Below are positions 33,401 through 44,686 of a stretch of 64,000 nt of DNA, one piece after another. Under the pieces are notes generated by a model that saw nothing but the letters and a program-made list of their open reading frames with translations, did no database searches and had not been told where the DNA came from. A program made the translations under genes and the position numbers. This DNA is from Rhizopus arrhizus (taxonomy: Eukaryota > Mucoromycota > Mucoromycetes > Mucorales > Rhizopodaceae): NCBI GenBank assembly GCA_024220505.1, contig JAKZZE010000021.1:868001-932000 (forward strand), written 5' to 3'. Position 1 is the first letter of the stretch, and every line of letters starts with the position of its first letter.

Positions 33401-34825
33401 TTAAGTGGTTTTCTTGTAGAAATCGGCTATTTTGGTATCATATTCAAGTGAGATATCATAGTTGTGAGCTGTGCTATCATCAGCAGCAGCATCTGCTTCT
33501 GTCATCACTTGCATACCATTCTTGAGTACACCAACACGTAATGATGTCAACAAGTTACGAGCACCATTGGAGTGGTTATAGATACCACCGTTGAATGAAG
33601 TCGTCATGTCTTTACCGATCGCAGTTGAAAGATACTTTACACCACCAGGATGTTCTTTCATAAAGTTCTTTACATCGTACAAGACACCTTCAATCAAAAT
33701 CCACTTTTTGTTTTCGTTCAGCACAAACGATTGAAATTCTTCCCAAGTGTACACTGGTAAATCCTTTAATGGCACACCATAAAACAATTTTGATTTTTCT
33801 TCTCTAATCTTCTTTTCTTGCATAAAGATACGACCCTTGGATACTTCATTTGAGGGGAATTCCTTGAGCTCATAAGCAAGACCAAACCAAGACAAGACGA
33901 TGATTAACCATTTGGTAGGGTCGTATTGTGTGTATTTGATTGCGTTACGATAATCTTGGGGGAATTGATGATGGAAGTTGTGGTATCCTTCGCCAAGTGT
34001 AGCTAAGGCTGTAATCCAGTGATCTCGAGGTGTATTGTGGTCATCAAAGGAAGCTTCACCTAAATAGTGAGCTAAGCTGTTGACACAAAAAGTAGCATGG
34101 TGAACGAATACGAGACGGGCGACAGCAGCATAGAAAAATCCTCCCTAAATGAAAGTTAGCTACGGTGGTGACATGCGGTATTTTAAACTTACTCTGAAAT
34201 CACCCCAGCCAAGACCGGCTACCAAAGTAGGAAAGAGGAACCCCATGCCAAGGGCAAAATAAGGATAGAGCCTGTGTTGGATGGCAACGACAGAATCGGC
34301 CTTCAAGTCAGCAACATCAGCGTAACCAATACGGTTGTTTGGTCTCTTGACCAACATCCAACCAAAGTGAGAGAAAAAGAAACCACGGTGAGCACTGTAA
34401 GGGTCCTTGTCGGTATCAGTCCAGCGGTGATGAGCACGATGGCCTCGAGACCACCAGTAAATAGAACCTTCGACAGCACCTGCACCAGCAAAAGAAAACA
34501 ACCAACGCAAGAGAAGAGAACCACGATAAGCTCTGTGAGCCCACATACGATGATAACCAGCAGTGATACCAAGACCAGTGATAAAGTAATATCCAATAGC
34601 CCAGATCAATGTCTTTCTTGTCAATTCAGTCGTGAATATACCATAGAGAGCAATGAGTGGTGTAGAGAGTAGCAAGATGGATTGAGGCCAATTGACAAAT
34701 TGATGCCAGTTTTTACTAGTTACTGGTTTATCAAAAAGAGGGGGCATTTGTGTCTTTGGAAGAGGAGGCTTCATTGCCTCTGTCTTTGTACGGTCCGTTG
34801 TGCCGAGAAGTTCGATGGTTGACAT
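33401..34825 (-). CDS. Delta-9 acyl-CoA desaturase with C-terminal cytochrome b5 (Ole1 type)
   Basis: Two exons, 34825-34193 and 34144-33401, give 458 aa. The enzyme inserts the first double bond into stearoyl/palmitoyl-CoA in the ER membrane. Three His boxes that bind the di-iron centre are visible: HRMWAH (92-97), HRAHH (129-133) and HNFHH (266-270). They are separated by hydrophobic pairs such as SILLLSTPLIALYGIF and GYYFITGLGITAGY. The fused cytochrome b5 domain follows (VYTWEEFQSFV, ILIEGVLYDVKNFMKEHPGG at about 360-380). The haem-ligand His is in HPGG, with the second in the NHSNGAR region. Fusion to b5 is the fungal arrangement. The start MSTIELLG is the only ATG before the conserved region. 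Upstream lies a purine-rich region and a 2.3-kb gene-poor gap. Confidence 0.95.
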
Positions 34826-37157
34826 ACTCTCTATGTTTTTTCAAAAGAAGAAAGAAATACAATTGAGTTTGTCTGATAGAGAAAGAAGAAAAGAAAGACA
34901 AGGGGATAATTATCGTAAGATTTTATCTCTTTTATAAAAAAAAAAATCTTTGGAGTTGTTGGGTGTAGTGGGGGTAATGTTGGGGTGACACCATCCAATA
35001 GGAAGTCTTTTTACCGATCAAAGTTTACAGAAGCGGGGATTATTATTTTTTATACAAATTAGGTTTCTTAATGATAAGTAGATAGAGAATGATTCATAGA
35101 GTCAATTGACATAATAAACATATTAACTCTAGAAGTCAATTTTATTCAATAAATATAAAAATAGTTTTTAATCGCTCATAATTATATTTTCTGTAATCTA
35201 ATGTTACATTTCAATGATGTGTATTACAATACACGTATATCTTGAATGAATTGTAGATCAATTCATTCTGTAGTGTTCTCTCCTTTAATTATAAATAAAA
35301 TTCACAGCCTTTGTTTTTATTTGTTTGCTATGCATAGAACGTTCTATATAGCTTTAATAAATGATTTCCAAAAGGAACATTCAATCAATAGATTACTGAC
35401 TACGAAAAAAAAAAAAAAAAAAAAAGTGACGATTGTTATCTTTTCAAAGTAAGCACATTTCAAAAAACTTTTTTATTTTCACTGAACCCTATTGTCCTTT
35501 AAACGTCTGCAAATATTAAATACTCGATTTATAATCAAATCACATAAATTTACATTTTGTAAAGAAACAGAAAAGAGATAAACAGCAAAATCCAGTTAAA
35601 TGGTCGTCAGCTATCTTTTTCCCTCCTTTCTTTATCCCCTTTCTCCTTTTATTTTCTTTTTTGGTGCAAAGAGTAAATAGACATTTGTACAGGCCCTGAT
35701 CTTTTACCCAATATTTCCTTATGCTTCCTCCCCAACATTTGAGATATTGAAAAGTTTGTCACTCATAAACAAAAACAAGCACATGTCTGCACCAGTTAAA
35801 GTTTATATAAAGTTCCACGTCCTTCTCTCGTCTTCTAAAAATTAACATTATAATTGACATAATAGACGTAATGCTGTTTTTAACCCAAAAATTGGCATGA
35901 TTGGACTTACAAGTATTGGAATACCTTTTTAAAATTGTCTTCAAAAGTCAAATAGGATTCATCTTGCTGCGCACACAACTATCGAGTGAGTAATGAATTT
36001 TATTAAAATTGCATATAGCATGTCAACTGAATCATTCGTTATAAAATTTGAAGAGATATCACTTTTGTTTTAGTAAAAACCTGGCGAGGATTTCTTTTCA
36101 CTAGAACTGCAAAGAAAGGTACTGGGATCATGCTCCTGAGACAAAACTATATTTTTATCAACATAACCACAGCTTAAAGGTCTTAAAGTTGGTTGGTAAT
36201 AGAATTATTTAAAAAAAGATTTGCTGGTCAAAAGTAAAAGTTATCAGACAGAACTTAATAGGATAATCAATTATTTATGTAATCTTGAAGCGACAAGAGA
36301 GAAAGAACAAATAAAAGCATCTGTGGCATACATAATAATACATTTCGAAAAATACGAAAAGTTTGAATAAGCAGAAACCAAACAATTCAAATTTGAAATT
36401 TACACAGAATAAAAAAAAAAAAAGAATATGTTGGCATTTGAAGTGGAAGATTGTACACGACGATAATTCTGAAATGCCAATTGATTGTTTTTAAAAGAAT
36501 TGTTAAATATACAACTGCTATGATAAATTACTATCAACTCAAAAGCTATTAGTAGTGTTGATTGCAAGTACTTGTCCATTTTTATCCAAGAAGCACACAC
36601 TATTTGTATTTTTTTCTCAATTTAAGCTATGAATCAATAGTCAGAGGATCATAAATCTCTATGGGTAAATGTTCAGTGGACAAATGACATGAAACGAAGA
36701 ACTCTATGTTGAAGCATTTTGAAGACAAATAGAATTGTATACATTTTTTATCAGATAACAATATGAGTCATTTACATGATATTCTACTAAGCATAGTCAA
36801 CACAAACGCAGTAACAATAAGTATTTGGGTGCATCCATTCGCACCATATAAACAAGTAAAGCTTATAGCGTGCCAATAGCCAATTGCTTTAGAGAATAGC
36901 ATCTATAAAAAATGAAAAGGATAGCTTACCCTGTTCTACAATTCCTGGTGTTTCTCTAAATTAAAAGATAAAGAAAGCTACAAACATACATTGTTGTGTT
37001 CATTGGCATAATTCTTGACAAAATGCACTAATCAGCTCAAGGGCATAGCTTAAACGGGTGACGTAGATTATTTCAAGTTCCGATCGACCCCTGGTGCTTT
37101 GGCTCAAAAAGAATTTTTACTGCTTTACCTCTTTTTAATAAAGACACCCAAATTAGA
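34826..37157. other. 2.3-kb gene-poor region between desaturase and ATP synthase genes
   Basis: AT-rich, with an A-run at 35404-35425 and scattered short frames without protein character. Pyrimidine-rich blocks near 35600-35660 may belong to regulatory sequence. No exon chain, RNA gene or repeat border was recognised. Decayed repeat is the most likely content. Confidence 0.4.
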
Positions 37158-37589
37158 ATGAACGCCATTTTCCGTCGTGCCTACTCTACCAAGACCCTTA
37201 TTCCTCCTAATGTAGCTGCTGCTACCAAGGTCTCTGGCGCCTCTAAGGATGCCAACATTACTCGTTTGGTCAGCTTCTACAAGGTTAGTAATTGGATAGG
37301 GTTAGATTAAAAAAAGAGTAATTAATAATTACTTGTGTAGACCTTGCCTAAGGGTACTGTTGAAGCTCCCAAGGCCTCCGGTCCTTGGGGTCGTTACAAG
37401 GCTCGTTACATCGATGGTGACAATGCTTCCGTTACTCCTTTGCTCCATCTTATCTTTGGTGTTTTCACTATTGGTTACACTATTGATTACCACTTCCACT
37501 TGAGTAAAAATTCAAAGATTTATTTTTAAATCAACAGAGATACTAATTTTGTTTTTACAGAGCACCACAAGAATGTTGAACATCACTAA
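37158..37589 (+). CDS. Mitochondrial ATP synthase subunit f (Atp17-like)
   Basis: Three exons, 37158-37283, 37341-37503 and 37561-37589, give 105 aa. Subunit f is a small membrane stalk component of the F-O sector, needed for complex stability and dimer formation. The sequence MNAIFRRAYSTKTLIPPNVA is a short targeting leader followed by the conserved LIPPN start. LVSFYKTLPKGTVEAP, WGRYKARYIDGDNASVTPLL and the single membrane helix HLIFGVFTIGYTIDYHFHL follow, with the His-rich end KHHKNVEHH spliced from the last exon. Codon bias is strong. The adjacent Rtc4-like gene converges on it. Confidence 0.92.
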
Positions 37590-37700
37590 AAAAAAAAGGA
37601 TTAGATGAATAGTTTGGGAATTACAGTAAACAGGAATGTTGGATTTTGTTTAATAAAGAGCAGATTATTTGTTTTTATTACAAAAATAGAATCGTTTTCA

Positions 37701-38888
37701 TTAGTCGTCATCAGAATCCAGAGTAACAGTATCTTCCTCTGTAACAGGAAACATAGCAATTCCATATTCTCGACTTTCTGTCATGACCTTTTCCGCTGTT
37801 TCAGTCAAATTTGAAGGAACCTTTCTACGAGCAAAATCAAGAATACTTGATTGCTTTGATTTCTCTTTAGTAGATTTTGCCAAAAGATCCTCACGAATGA
37901 GTCGAAGACCTACTTCGGGTACGAGAATCTGTTGAATGTACTCGAGTGGTAATTGAGGTTTTGTGATTTCCTTGGTCAAGAGTCCTGTTTGAAGATACAG
38001 CTTTGTTAAAGCATCAGAAATAGCGACTGACCCTTTAGATCCATAATAACCTGGTAAGCAACTCTCGACTCGGCCAAGGACGCTAATTGCACTTCTTGCT
38101 TTGACTGCACCGAATTCATCATAGGCCTCCATGACTGTATTCTTGAATTTACTTTGTATTCTTCCAGCGATAATATCATCTAATTGAGACTTATAATTTT
38201 CTATACGTTTCCCTATTGCATCAAAATTGATCGACTCTGGGTATCCACAGCGTTTTGCTAGTGGTTTAAGGACAAGCTCTAGTCGATGTAATTTACAGAA
38301 TTCATGTTTATCTGTGTTTGAAATATGCCTTTTCTCTATCATTAAATTGAGAGGTTTACTAAACGATGACATGGCGTTCTCGCTCTCTTGCTTTGCGATT
38401 TGTTTTTTCATGTATTCTTGATCTTTTCTTTTAATCTTATTCAAATATTTTCTTAATAGTTTCGTTACTGGATCAAGTATTTCATCGCAATAAGGGCATC
38501 TTTCCTTGACTTCCTCTCTCTTGTTTTTATCCTCAGTTTCCTTGACCGAGTCAAGAAGAAGTTTTACTTGATTGTCATTATTTTCGTCTCTATCCAGGAT
38601 ACGTCTTTTTTTGACAGGTTTTATGAATGTTGGTGCTTTTGATTCCTTTTGGGTAAATTTATTTTTTTGAAAGTCATCATCGTCATCGTTAATAACAGCA
38701 AACGGATCTGGTTTTCTTTTATAAACTGTGTTGACATTTCTATGAATCGAACGCAATCCAACCCACGCTTCATTCATTTCAGTCACAGTTGGCTTGCCGC
38801 TGGCAACGCCTGCAAGTTTTTTTGTGTTTGAATCAACTTTATTTGTTTTAGACAAATTTAGTATACTTTTATCTTTCCGTTTCCACAT
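37701..38888 (-). CDS. Rtc4-like domain protein
   Basis: Single exon of 395 aa from MWKRKDKS (38888). An upstream in-frame ATG at 38918 would only add poly-Phe from a T-run. The N-terminal half is low-complexity and basic, with VTEMNEAWVGLRSIHRN and an acidic NDDDDDF patch. A CPYCDEIL pair at about residue 130 may be half of a zinc site. The C-terminal part matches the Rtc4-like domain, with EFCKLHRLELVLKPLAKRCG, IAGRIQSKFKNTVMEAYDEF, LPGYYGSKGSVAISDALTKL and ILVPEVGLRLIREDL. Rtc4 in yeast was found in a screen for restriction of telomere capping. Its biochemical role is unknown, and in filamentous fungi the domain often sits in chromatin-related proteins. The acidic end TEEDTVTLDSDDD could be a nuclear interaction motif. 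Confidence 0.8.
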   Translation of the reverse strand: MWKRKDKSILNLSKTNKVDSNTKKLAGVASGKPTVTEMNEAWVGLRSIHRNVNTVYKRKPDPFAVINDDDDDFQKNKFTQKESKAPTFIKPVKKRRILDRDENNDNQVKLLLDSVKETEDKNKREEVKERCPYCDEILDPVTKLLRKYLNKIKRKDQEYMKKQIAKQESENAMSSFSKPLNLMIEKRHISNTDKHEFCKLHRLELVLKPLAKRCGYPESINFDAIGKRIENYKSQLDDIIAGRIQSKFKNTVMEAYDEFGAVKARSAISVLGRVESCLPGYYGSKGSVAISDALTKLYLQTGLLTKEITKPQLPLEYIQQILVPEVGLRLIREDLLAKSTKEKSKQSSILDFARRKVPSNLTETAEKVMTESREYGIAMFPVTEEDTVTLDSDDD

Positions 38889-38918
38889 GAAAAAAAGAAA
38901 AAAAAAAAAGACAAACAC

Positions 38919-39360
38919 TTTTTGTCGGTCCTATAGTATGTAATTTAAGCTTCAGTTGGGCTCATAAAATGTTCTTGTTAAAAGATGTAAAGGCTAGTAT
39001 TAGTATTGTTATTATTATTATGTGAAAAGAGGATAATTCAAATAGGGCATTTTGTTTCAGTGCTTACATCTTTAATAGAAAGTGATAAATAGTATTGATT
39101 CATTCATGCCTTTTCAGACTGGGCAAGTATGTAAAATGTAGTCGGAGATTAAAGTTTTAAGCAAAAGGATAAAAAAACAGTGATTTTTTCATTGTATAAC
39201 GAACTCTTTCAACTAATTTAAAAATAATAAGTCGGTAACATTCACTTGAAATTCGAAGTTCTACTTGAATATTACCAAGTATTAAAACGGTGCATTTCAA
39301 GCGAATATTACTTTTGGAAAATGATATCTTGGTCAACATTTGGAATATTGTAGATCAAAT
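38919..39360. other. Spacer with inverted short repeats
   Basis: It holds the promoter of the Rtc4-like gene and, at 39215-39311, a compact arrangement. A block like 29162-29213 is followed 30 bases later by the reverse complement of its core (ATTTCAAGCGAATATTAC, 39294-39311). It looks like the edge of a repeat. Confidence 0.45.
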
Positions 39361-40507
39361 GATCAACTCTTACAATCTGATGGCCAAAAGGTAATTGGCA
39401 ATAACGCCTCGTTGGCACCTATTCATTTAATCATTCAAATTTTCTAATATTTTAATAGGCGTGAACCTTGTTCTGTATCATCAGCAGCCAGAAGAAATAA
39501 AGATAGAGATACTGAAGATAGCACAAGAAAGAAAATAGGGAGAAGAAACGATCTAATTGTTATGACAATGGTATGAAACTTGGCTGTGGTGAAGCAGGGT
39601 TAGAAGCTGAACAATTGGACACAAAAGTAATTGTGGAATGAGGTCTAAAAACGCCTAAGATCATGCATGACATATTTGTTAGATTATGCAACAATGTTGT
39701 CGTATTTACCTCATTAAATACTTATTATTCGTATGAGATTACTCAAATCTTATATAATAAATAGCAAGCATCGAATGCATAATATTACTTATTACATATT
39801 CTTTAAGATTCATTTACAATGTTAACCATATACAATATTTATATTGTTCAAGCTCAATACTAAAATTGACCATGAATTCATATCGGTCCTTGAATAATTC
39901 TATTTTCTATACAAAGATGTAGTTTGATTCAATGGATTTTCTCTCTCGTCTTGAAATCTAATAAAGAGGCTACATAGAGTCTCACTAGGTTTTCAAGTAC
40001 TATTTCCTTTTAATCCCCAACCTTACTATATGCAAATATCTCAAATGTTGAAAATAACGAAAAAGAAATAAGAGAATTGAAAGTAGTTTGTTTGATTTTT
40101 TCTCGTGAATAAAAATAAAAATATATTTGGACAAAAATCTTTTAACACACGCTTAGGATTTAAAATGAGCATGCTGATCATGGATTGCCCAAATGGGTAT
40201 GTATACGGACTGAGGAGCACAAAAACACTAATGTTTACAGGAAAAGAAGAATCTCTTGGCCACGAATTCTCAAAAATGTACCAGTTGCTTTGGAAGGCTA
40301 AAGTAAAATATCTTTTATATAATGTTTTATTCATTGAATACGATAACTAACAGGTACATATACTTTATAGGAAGTATGTCATAACATTGAAAAAGTGGTT
40401 AATGATTATGTCCAAACTTTGGAAATTGATTATGAATCTGATTGTAGTAATGATAACAAAATTTATCCTCCCCATTCGTTACAGTCGCTAACGAAAGATT
40501 GATATAT
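39361..40507 (+). pseudogene. Decayed gene of the same lineage-specific family, interrupted
   Basis: Segments in changing frames are REPCSVSSAARRNKDRDTED, GRRNDLIVM, KLGCGEAGLEAEQLDTKVIV, a stop, then GLKTPKIMHDIFVRLCNNV (39470-39695). After a roughly 360-bp segment shared with the 28-kb region, the frame resumes at 40105 with TRLGFKMSMLIMDCPNGYVY and SLGHEFSKMYQLLWKAK. The run GRR-x-DLI, CGEAG, K-PK-M-D and F-M-x-MDCP-GYVY is the pattern of a family I remember as widespread in Mucorales, not verified here. Function unknown. Stops and the intervening repeat make it a pseudogene. Confidence 0.55.
39695..40055 (+). repeat. Diverged repeat, partner of 28070-28480 (inverted)
   Basis: Shares ordered blocks with the minus strand of 28480-28070 (see that entry). 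Here it separates the two halves of the decayed family gene, so it may have inserted, or both may derive from one duplicated gene end. Confidence 0.65.
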
Positions 40508-40840
40508 GAATGTTATATTATATTTAGCAATAACAATAAAAACAATAATTTGTAATGATTAAAATGGTTAAAAAGTGTAATTAAAGATGATACATTATAC
40601 TTTTCTTAGTTTCTCCAAGTATAAAGATATCACATTATACTTTGATACAAGCAGGATTAACCATGAGAAGGTGAAAGTATACCTAATCTCAAAAAAAATA
40701 TTTATAATAATAGTAAAAGGTATAGCATCAGTGAGATCAGGTCATTACTCATCCAAATAATGACTCTATCCAACAATCAGACGATACTCATCATTGAGTA
40801 CAGGTGCAAAATTCAATTTCTGATTGGATGACATTATTTA
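40508..40840. other. AT-rich spacer, no gene seen
   Basis: About 330 bp with direct half-repeats (ATTATACTTT at 40593 and 40632). No frame of interest. Confidence 0.35.
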
Positions 40841-41224
40841 TTGGAACAACTGTATTATACCGCATCATATTTCAGTGTCTCTTTTTCTCCCCTTCATTAC
40901 TATAGGGGTACGTATTTGTATAAAAATTTTGTAATTCTCCTTGCCTCTCACTTTTTCTTCTACTACTCTAGGGTGATATGGAAATTTAGTAAAAGCAAAA
41001 TTGAAAGTAATGAGGCTAAGCAGTCCAGTAGCCGTGTCGAAGAAAAGTATAATTGTTTTGAAAAGATCTTCAAAATTGCTGAGGCTTTAGACGGCATGTC
41101 AATTTATGGCAATGAAACTCCAGAATATGCTGAACTATGCAGGAAAATAATTATGGGTTTATGTGCAGATGGCAAAGTTGCAAAAGACAAAGAACAATTC
41201 TTGGAAAATTTTAAGAAGTACTGA
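40841..41224 (+). other. Open frame lacking ATG, possible exon pair of an unknown gene
   Basis: The C-terminal part after an AG at 40971-40972 is protein-like and hydrophilic (FSKSKIESNEAKQSSSRVEE, KIAEALDGMSIYGNETPEYA, ADGKVAKDKEQFLENFKKY). The preceding 130 bases look like a T-rich intron with a GTACGT donor near 40909. No convincing first exon with a start codon could be joined in frame. It may be a small gene or an eroded one. Not recognised. Confidence 0.3.
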
Positions 41225-41583
41225 TTTTGTTTATGTTAAAATAAAATATAATAATATAATAATAATAAAAATGTATTTCAGTGCCTATCTGCCACGTAAT
41301 GACACTTTAAAGTTTGCCTGATGCGTTTGTAATTTATCATTGTTTCTCTATTTCTTATGACACTAAGATTGTTGTAAATCTTACTGAAACATATTTTTTT
41401 TTCTTTCATTTTATAATTGTACCATAGCATGTGGCAGCAGTTTTTTATTTAACAATATAATAAAAATAACAAAAAGCAAAGCATTTCCAGCTTGGCAAAA
41501 TTTAAAGTGAGTTCAAATTTAGAGGCTGTAATCCAATAAAAAAGGTACATGTATTTTTTACAACATTCGCTTTATTTGTTACC
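41225..41583. other. Upstream region of the 41584 gene
   Basis: About 360 bp, AT-rich, with no frame. It lies directly before the start codon of the next gene, so it probably contains its promoter. Confidence 0.35.
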
Positions 41584-42612
41584 ATGAAACCAGATACCAT
41601 TGATGACCCTATACCCGCACAAAAACCAGATACAATAGATGAAAATATATATATTTACGATAAACCAAACGAATATGAAGAAGAAAAAGAGCAATACTCA
41701 TTACCACAAGAAGTACTTGACGATCTCGTCATTCGAGCTGAATTTGTTGATGGTAAACGACCCGATGTGAGAACAAGTGATGAACTGGAAGAATTACAAC
41801 CAAAGAGACCATCAGTGACTTCCAGTCTATTGTCTCACATACCACCTCCTTCGACCAGCTTAGCGGCCACTGGATTCTCCACACTCAGTCCAAGCGCCTC
41901 AAGCATAAGCAGTGCAGCAAGCGGGCACAGCAGCAGCACGACAACAAGTACCAGACTTGCCTTACTAGAGATATTAAAAAAGAAGCCAATGGAAGATTTG
42001 ATTGAATACGACCTACGTAAGGCCTCTTTGACTCGTCCTGAGGAGCACCATGTCTATTTCCACGGTACAAAAGTAAAGGCTTACAAAAAAATTCAGCCGC
42101 ATTCCTATTCTTGGGGTTTTCAGAATACATTATATCGTGTGTTTGCTGATGATGAGGATTTGAAAGTGGCAGAAACACGAAGAAGAGCTTTTAAAAAGGA
42201 AATTATGGTTGAGTGGGGCGACTTTTCGCTCAAAGAAGAGGATGCAGTAACCAACTCAAATATACTTCAGCATATCACCAAATCACATTTGATGTTTACA
42301 TACGAAACAGAATTTGAAGGGTATCGAGTGCGTTGGAAAAGAATTAGTTTACTATCTCATGATATGATATGTGAGATAAAGCATCTGAAAGAGAAATGGC
42401 GCGTCATTGCAGAATTTGACAGCCACAGGATGGGATACTTTGTTCAATTGGGAAAGCTTATTATTGATAAGGATTCACTCAATTTAGTAGAAAAACCAAA
42501 TCATTTTGAAGCACATATTATTATCATTTGTTGTACTTTGATTGATTTAATGAGAGAAGTTGTTGAACAAGCCATTGGTATAAATAAAGGAGGAATCGTA
42601 GGTAGCGATTGA
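41584..42612 (+). CDS. Unknown conserved-looking protein, possible Tubby-like C-terminal fold (342 aa)
   Basis: Single exon. The N-terminus has an imperfect duplication (MKPDTIDD, QKPDTIDEN) and an acidic stretch. Residues about 80-125 are Ser/Thr/Pro-rich and disordered. The C-terminal 200 residues look folded, with MEDLIEYDLRKASLTRPEEH, YSWGFQNTLYRVFADDEDLK, YETEFEGYRVRWKRISLLSH, HLKEKWRVIAEFDSHRMGYF and a final hydrophobic helix HIIIICCTLIDLMREVVEQ. The pattern of strands with W-K-R, followed by IAEFD and a C-terminal helix, recalls the Tubby/LURP-one fold, which binds phosphoinositides or DNA. That is a weak impression, not a firm match. No signal peptide. Confidence 0.6.
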   Translation: MKPDTIDDPIPAQKPDTIDENIYIYDKPNEYEEEKEQYSLPQEVLDDLVIRAEFVDGKRPDVRTSDELEELQPKRPSVTSSLLSHIPPPSTSLAATGFSTLSPSASSISSAASGHSSSTTTSTRLALLEILKKKPMEDLIEYDLRKASLTRPEEHHVYFHGTKVKAYKKIQPHSYSWGFQNTLYRVFADDEDLKVAETRRRAFKKEIMVEWGDFSLKEEDAVTNSNILQHITKSHLMFTYETEFEGYRVRWKRISLLSHDMICEIKHLKEKWRVIAEFDSHRMGYFVQLGKLIIDKDSLNLVEKPNHFEAHIIIICCTLIDLMREVVEQAIGINKGGIVGSD

Positions 42613-43289
42613 GTAAAGGCATGTCTATTCAATGCAGATGATTTTATATAATCCATACACTTTCAATAAATTACATTTTCAGCTCATTGTTGTTATGCTA
42701 CAAACGTTGAACTGATACTTTGGCTGTTGACCATAATCTCAAAAAATTATAGTCGTAAGCACAGGAATCAGAATGAAAATAATGAAAATAATGAAAATAA
42801 TAATAAAAAACGTGAACACTGTCAAAACTGATATGGAACTTGTGGTAAGCATTGTTCTGTAATATTAATATAATTTTCATAAGCCAAAAATGACTTTAAA
42901 TTATGGCATCTAAAATCAAGTAAAAGAAACATCTTATAATGTCAAAATGGAGGTTTATACAAGTGAACCAAACATTTTACTAATCACGTTCAGTCTTGTA
43001 TGCTCATATAAGTCAATTATTAATAAACGCTATGAATAGCAACCCTAATATCATGCTACCTATCTAATTGAACATTCAAAGAATTTTATACAAAAAAGTC
43101 TACGAAGCGTTCCCCCATTTTTTTAGATGTTCCAAATTTGGATAATTTGTCGCACTAGAAAAAAAAATTAGTGTATACTTGACGCAGAAAACGTGGTACC
43201 TTATTTTTGTCTACAGCACAATATCTAGTGCTTTTTTTGTTTGGCTTTCTTTCTCTTTTCTTTTTCTTTAGCGCGTATATCTATAAAAA
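42613..43289. other. Upstream region of the G-alpha gene
   Basis: About 680 bp, AT-rich, with a CT-rich leader (CTTTCTTTCTCTTTTC) immediately before the ATG. An (AATGAAAAT)n micro-repeat occurs at 42774-42798. No gene seen. Confidence 0.4.
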
Positions 43290-44506
43290 ATGGGTTGTTG
43301 TGCTTCTATCGAACAGGATGTCAATGATAAGCTACGAAATGATGAAATTGATCAACAACTCCAAATGGAAAAACTAAATGAAAAGGACGAAATCAAACTA
43401 TTGCTTCTTGGTAAGAAAGAAACAGTATACAAGTGCCCTTTGCATGCACAGTGATACTTATGTGTCATTTTCTTTTGTTATTTCCATTTTTAGGTGCTGG
43501 TGAATCAGGCAAATCAACTATCATAAAACAAATGAAGTTGATTCACGATGGTGGATTTACAAAAGAACAAAAGGAGCTATATAAAGAGATTATATTTAAT
43601 AATACACTTCAGTCTATGCTTGTTATCCTTGAAGCAATGAATAATTTGGATATAAAACTTGGCAACGCGGAAAGTGAAGCTCACTCTGCTCTTGTCATGC
43701 GTTATCAGAGTCATATTGATCATTTGGTGATGCCTCAAGATTTGACTGAAGCTATAAAAATGCTGTGGTCTGACGGAGGAGTACAAGAAGCTTTCAGTAG
43801 AAAAAATGAATATCAATTGAATGATTCTGCACCATAGTATGTAACTTCAGGTGTCTATGTGTGTAACTTTATTTATTGAGTTTAATTTTTTCATTTTAAT
43901 AGTTATTTTGAGAATATTGATCGTATCGGAGCACCTAATTACGTGCCAACAGATCGCGACTTGCTGCATTCTCGTGTAAAGACGACCGGAATCACAGAAA
44001 CCAAATTCAAAGTTGGAAAGCTTATTTATCGTATGTTTGATGTTGGAGGGCAACGATCAGAAAGAAAGAAGTGGATTCATTGTTTTGAAAACGTGACGGC
44101 CATTATATTCTTGGTAGCTATTTCAGAATATGATCAAGTATTGGTTGAAGATGAATCAGTTAATAGAATGCAAGAAGCTCTTACTTTGTTTGACTCTATT
44201 TGTAATTCCAGGTGGTTTGAAAAGACGTCAACCATCTTATTTTTAAACAAAAAGGATCTATTTAAGCAAAAATTGTCAACAAGTCCACTCACTACATATT
44301 TCCCAGATTATGTTGGTGACTTGGAAGACTTTGATAAGGCATGTCAATACTTTGCTCAACGGTTTCAATCTTTGAATGCTTCAGAAGAGAAGCAAGTCTA
44401 TACACATTTAACCTGTGCAACAGATACAGAGCAAATCAAGTTTGTAATGTCTGCTGTAAATGATATTATCCTTCAAACTAGCCTTAGAACTACTGGTTTA
44501 ATCTAG
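43290..44506 (+). CDS. Heterotrimeric G-protein alpha subunit
   Basis: Three exons, 43290-43410, 43494-43836 and 43903-44506, give 355 aa, the standard length. All nucleotide-binding boxes are present. The P-loop GAGESGKST is at 41-49. Switch I has Arg179 in SRVKTTGI, and switch II is FDVGGQRSERKKW with Gln205. NKKD and CATDT recognise guanine. The N-terminus MGCCA offers Gly2 for myristoylation and Cys3/Cys4 for palmitoylation, so the protein should sit on the plasma membrane below a GPCR. The C-terminal TTGLI lacks the Cys four residues from the end that defines pertussis-sensitive Gi types. The exon-2 region (residues 60-150) is the helical domain. The coupled pathway (cAMP or MAPK) cannot be read from sequence. 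Confidence 0.96.
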
Positions 44507-44686
44507 CTTTTTTTTTATCACTTTATATGTATATAATGCTAATATGATGTTACCCTTTTTATATACAAGTAAACACATGTTCTTGTGTATTTTTATTTGA
44601 AACACAGTTAATACTTTTTGCTGGCTTCTTTTTATTTTATTTTATTTTTTTCCTTTAACCTCTTTTAATAACAATAAAAAAAAATA

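Noticed and set aside
42774..42798. AATGAAAAT micro-repeat, considered as a CRISPR-like or regulatory array
   Set aside because: Only a short simple-sequence repeat without spacers.
43577..44053. Minus-strand frames under the G-alpha gene
   Set aside because: Antisense shadows of exons 2 and 3.
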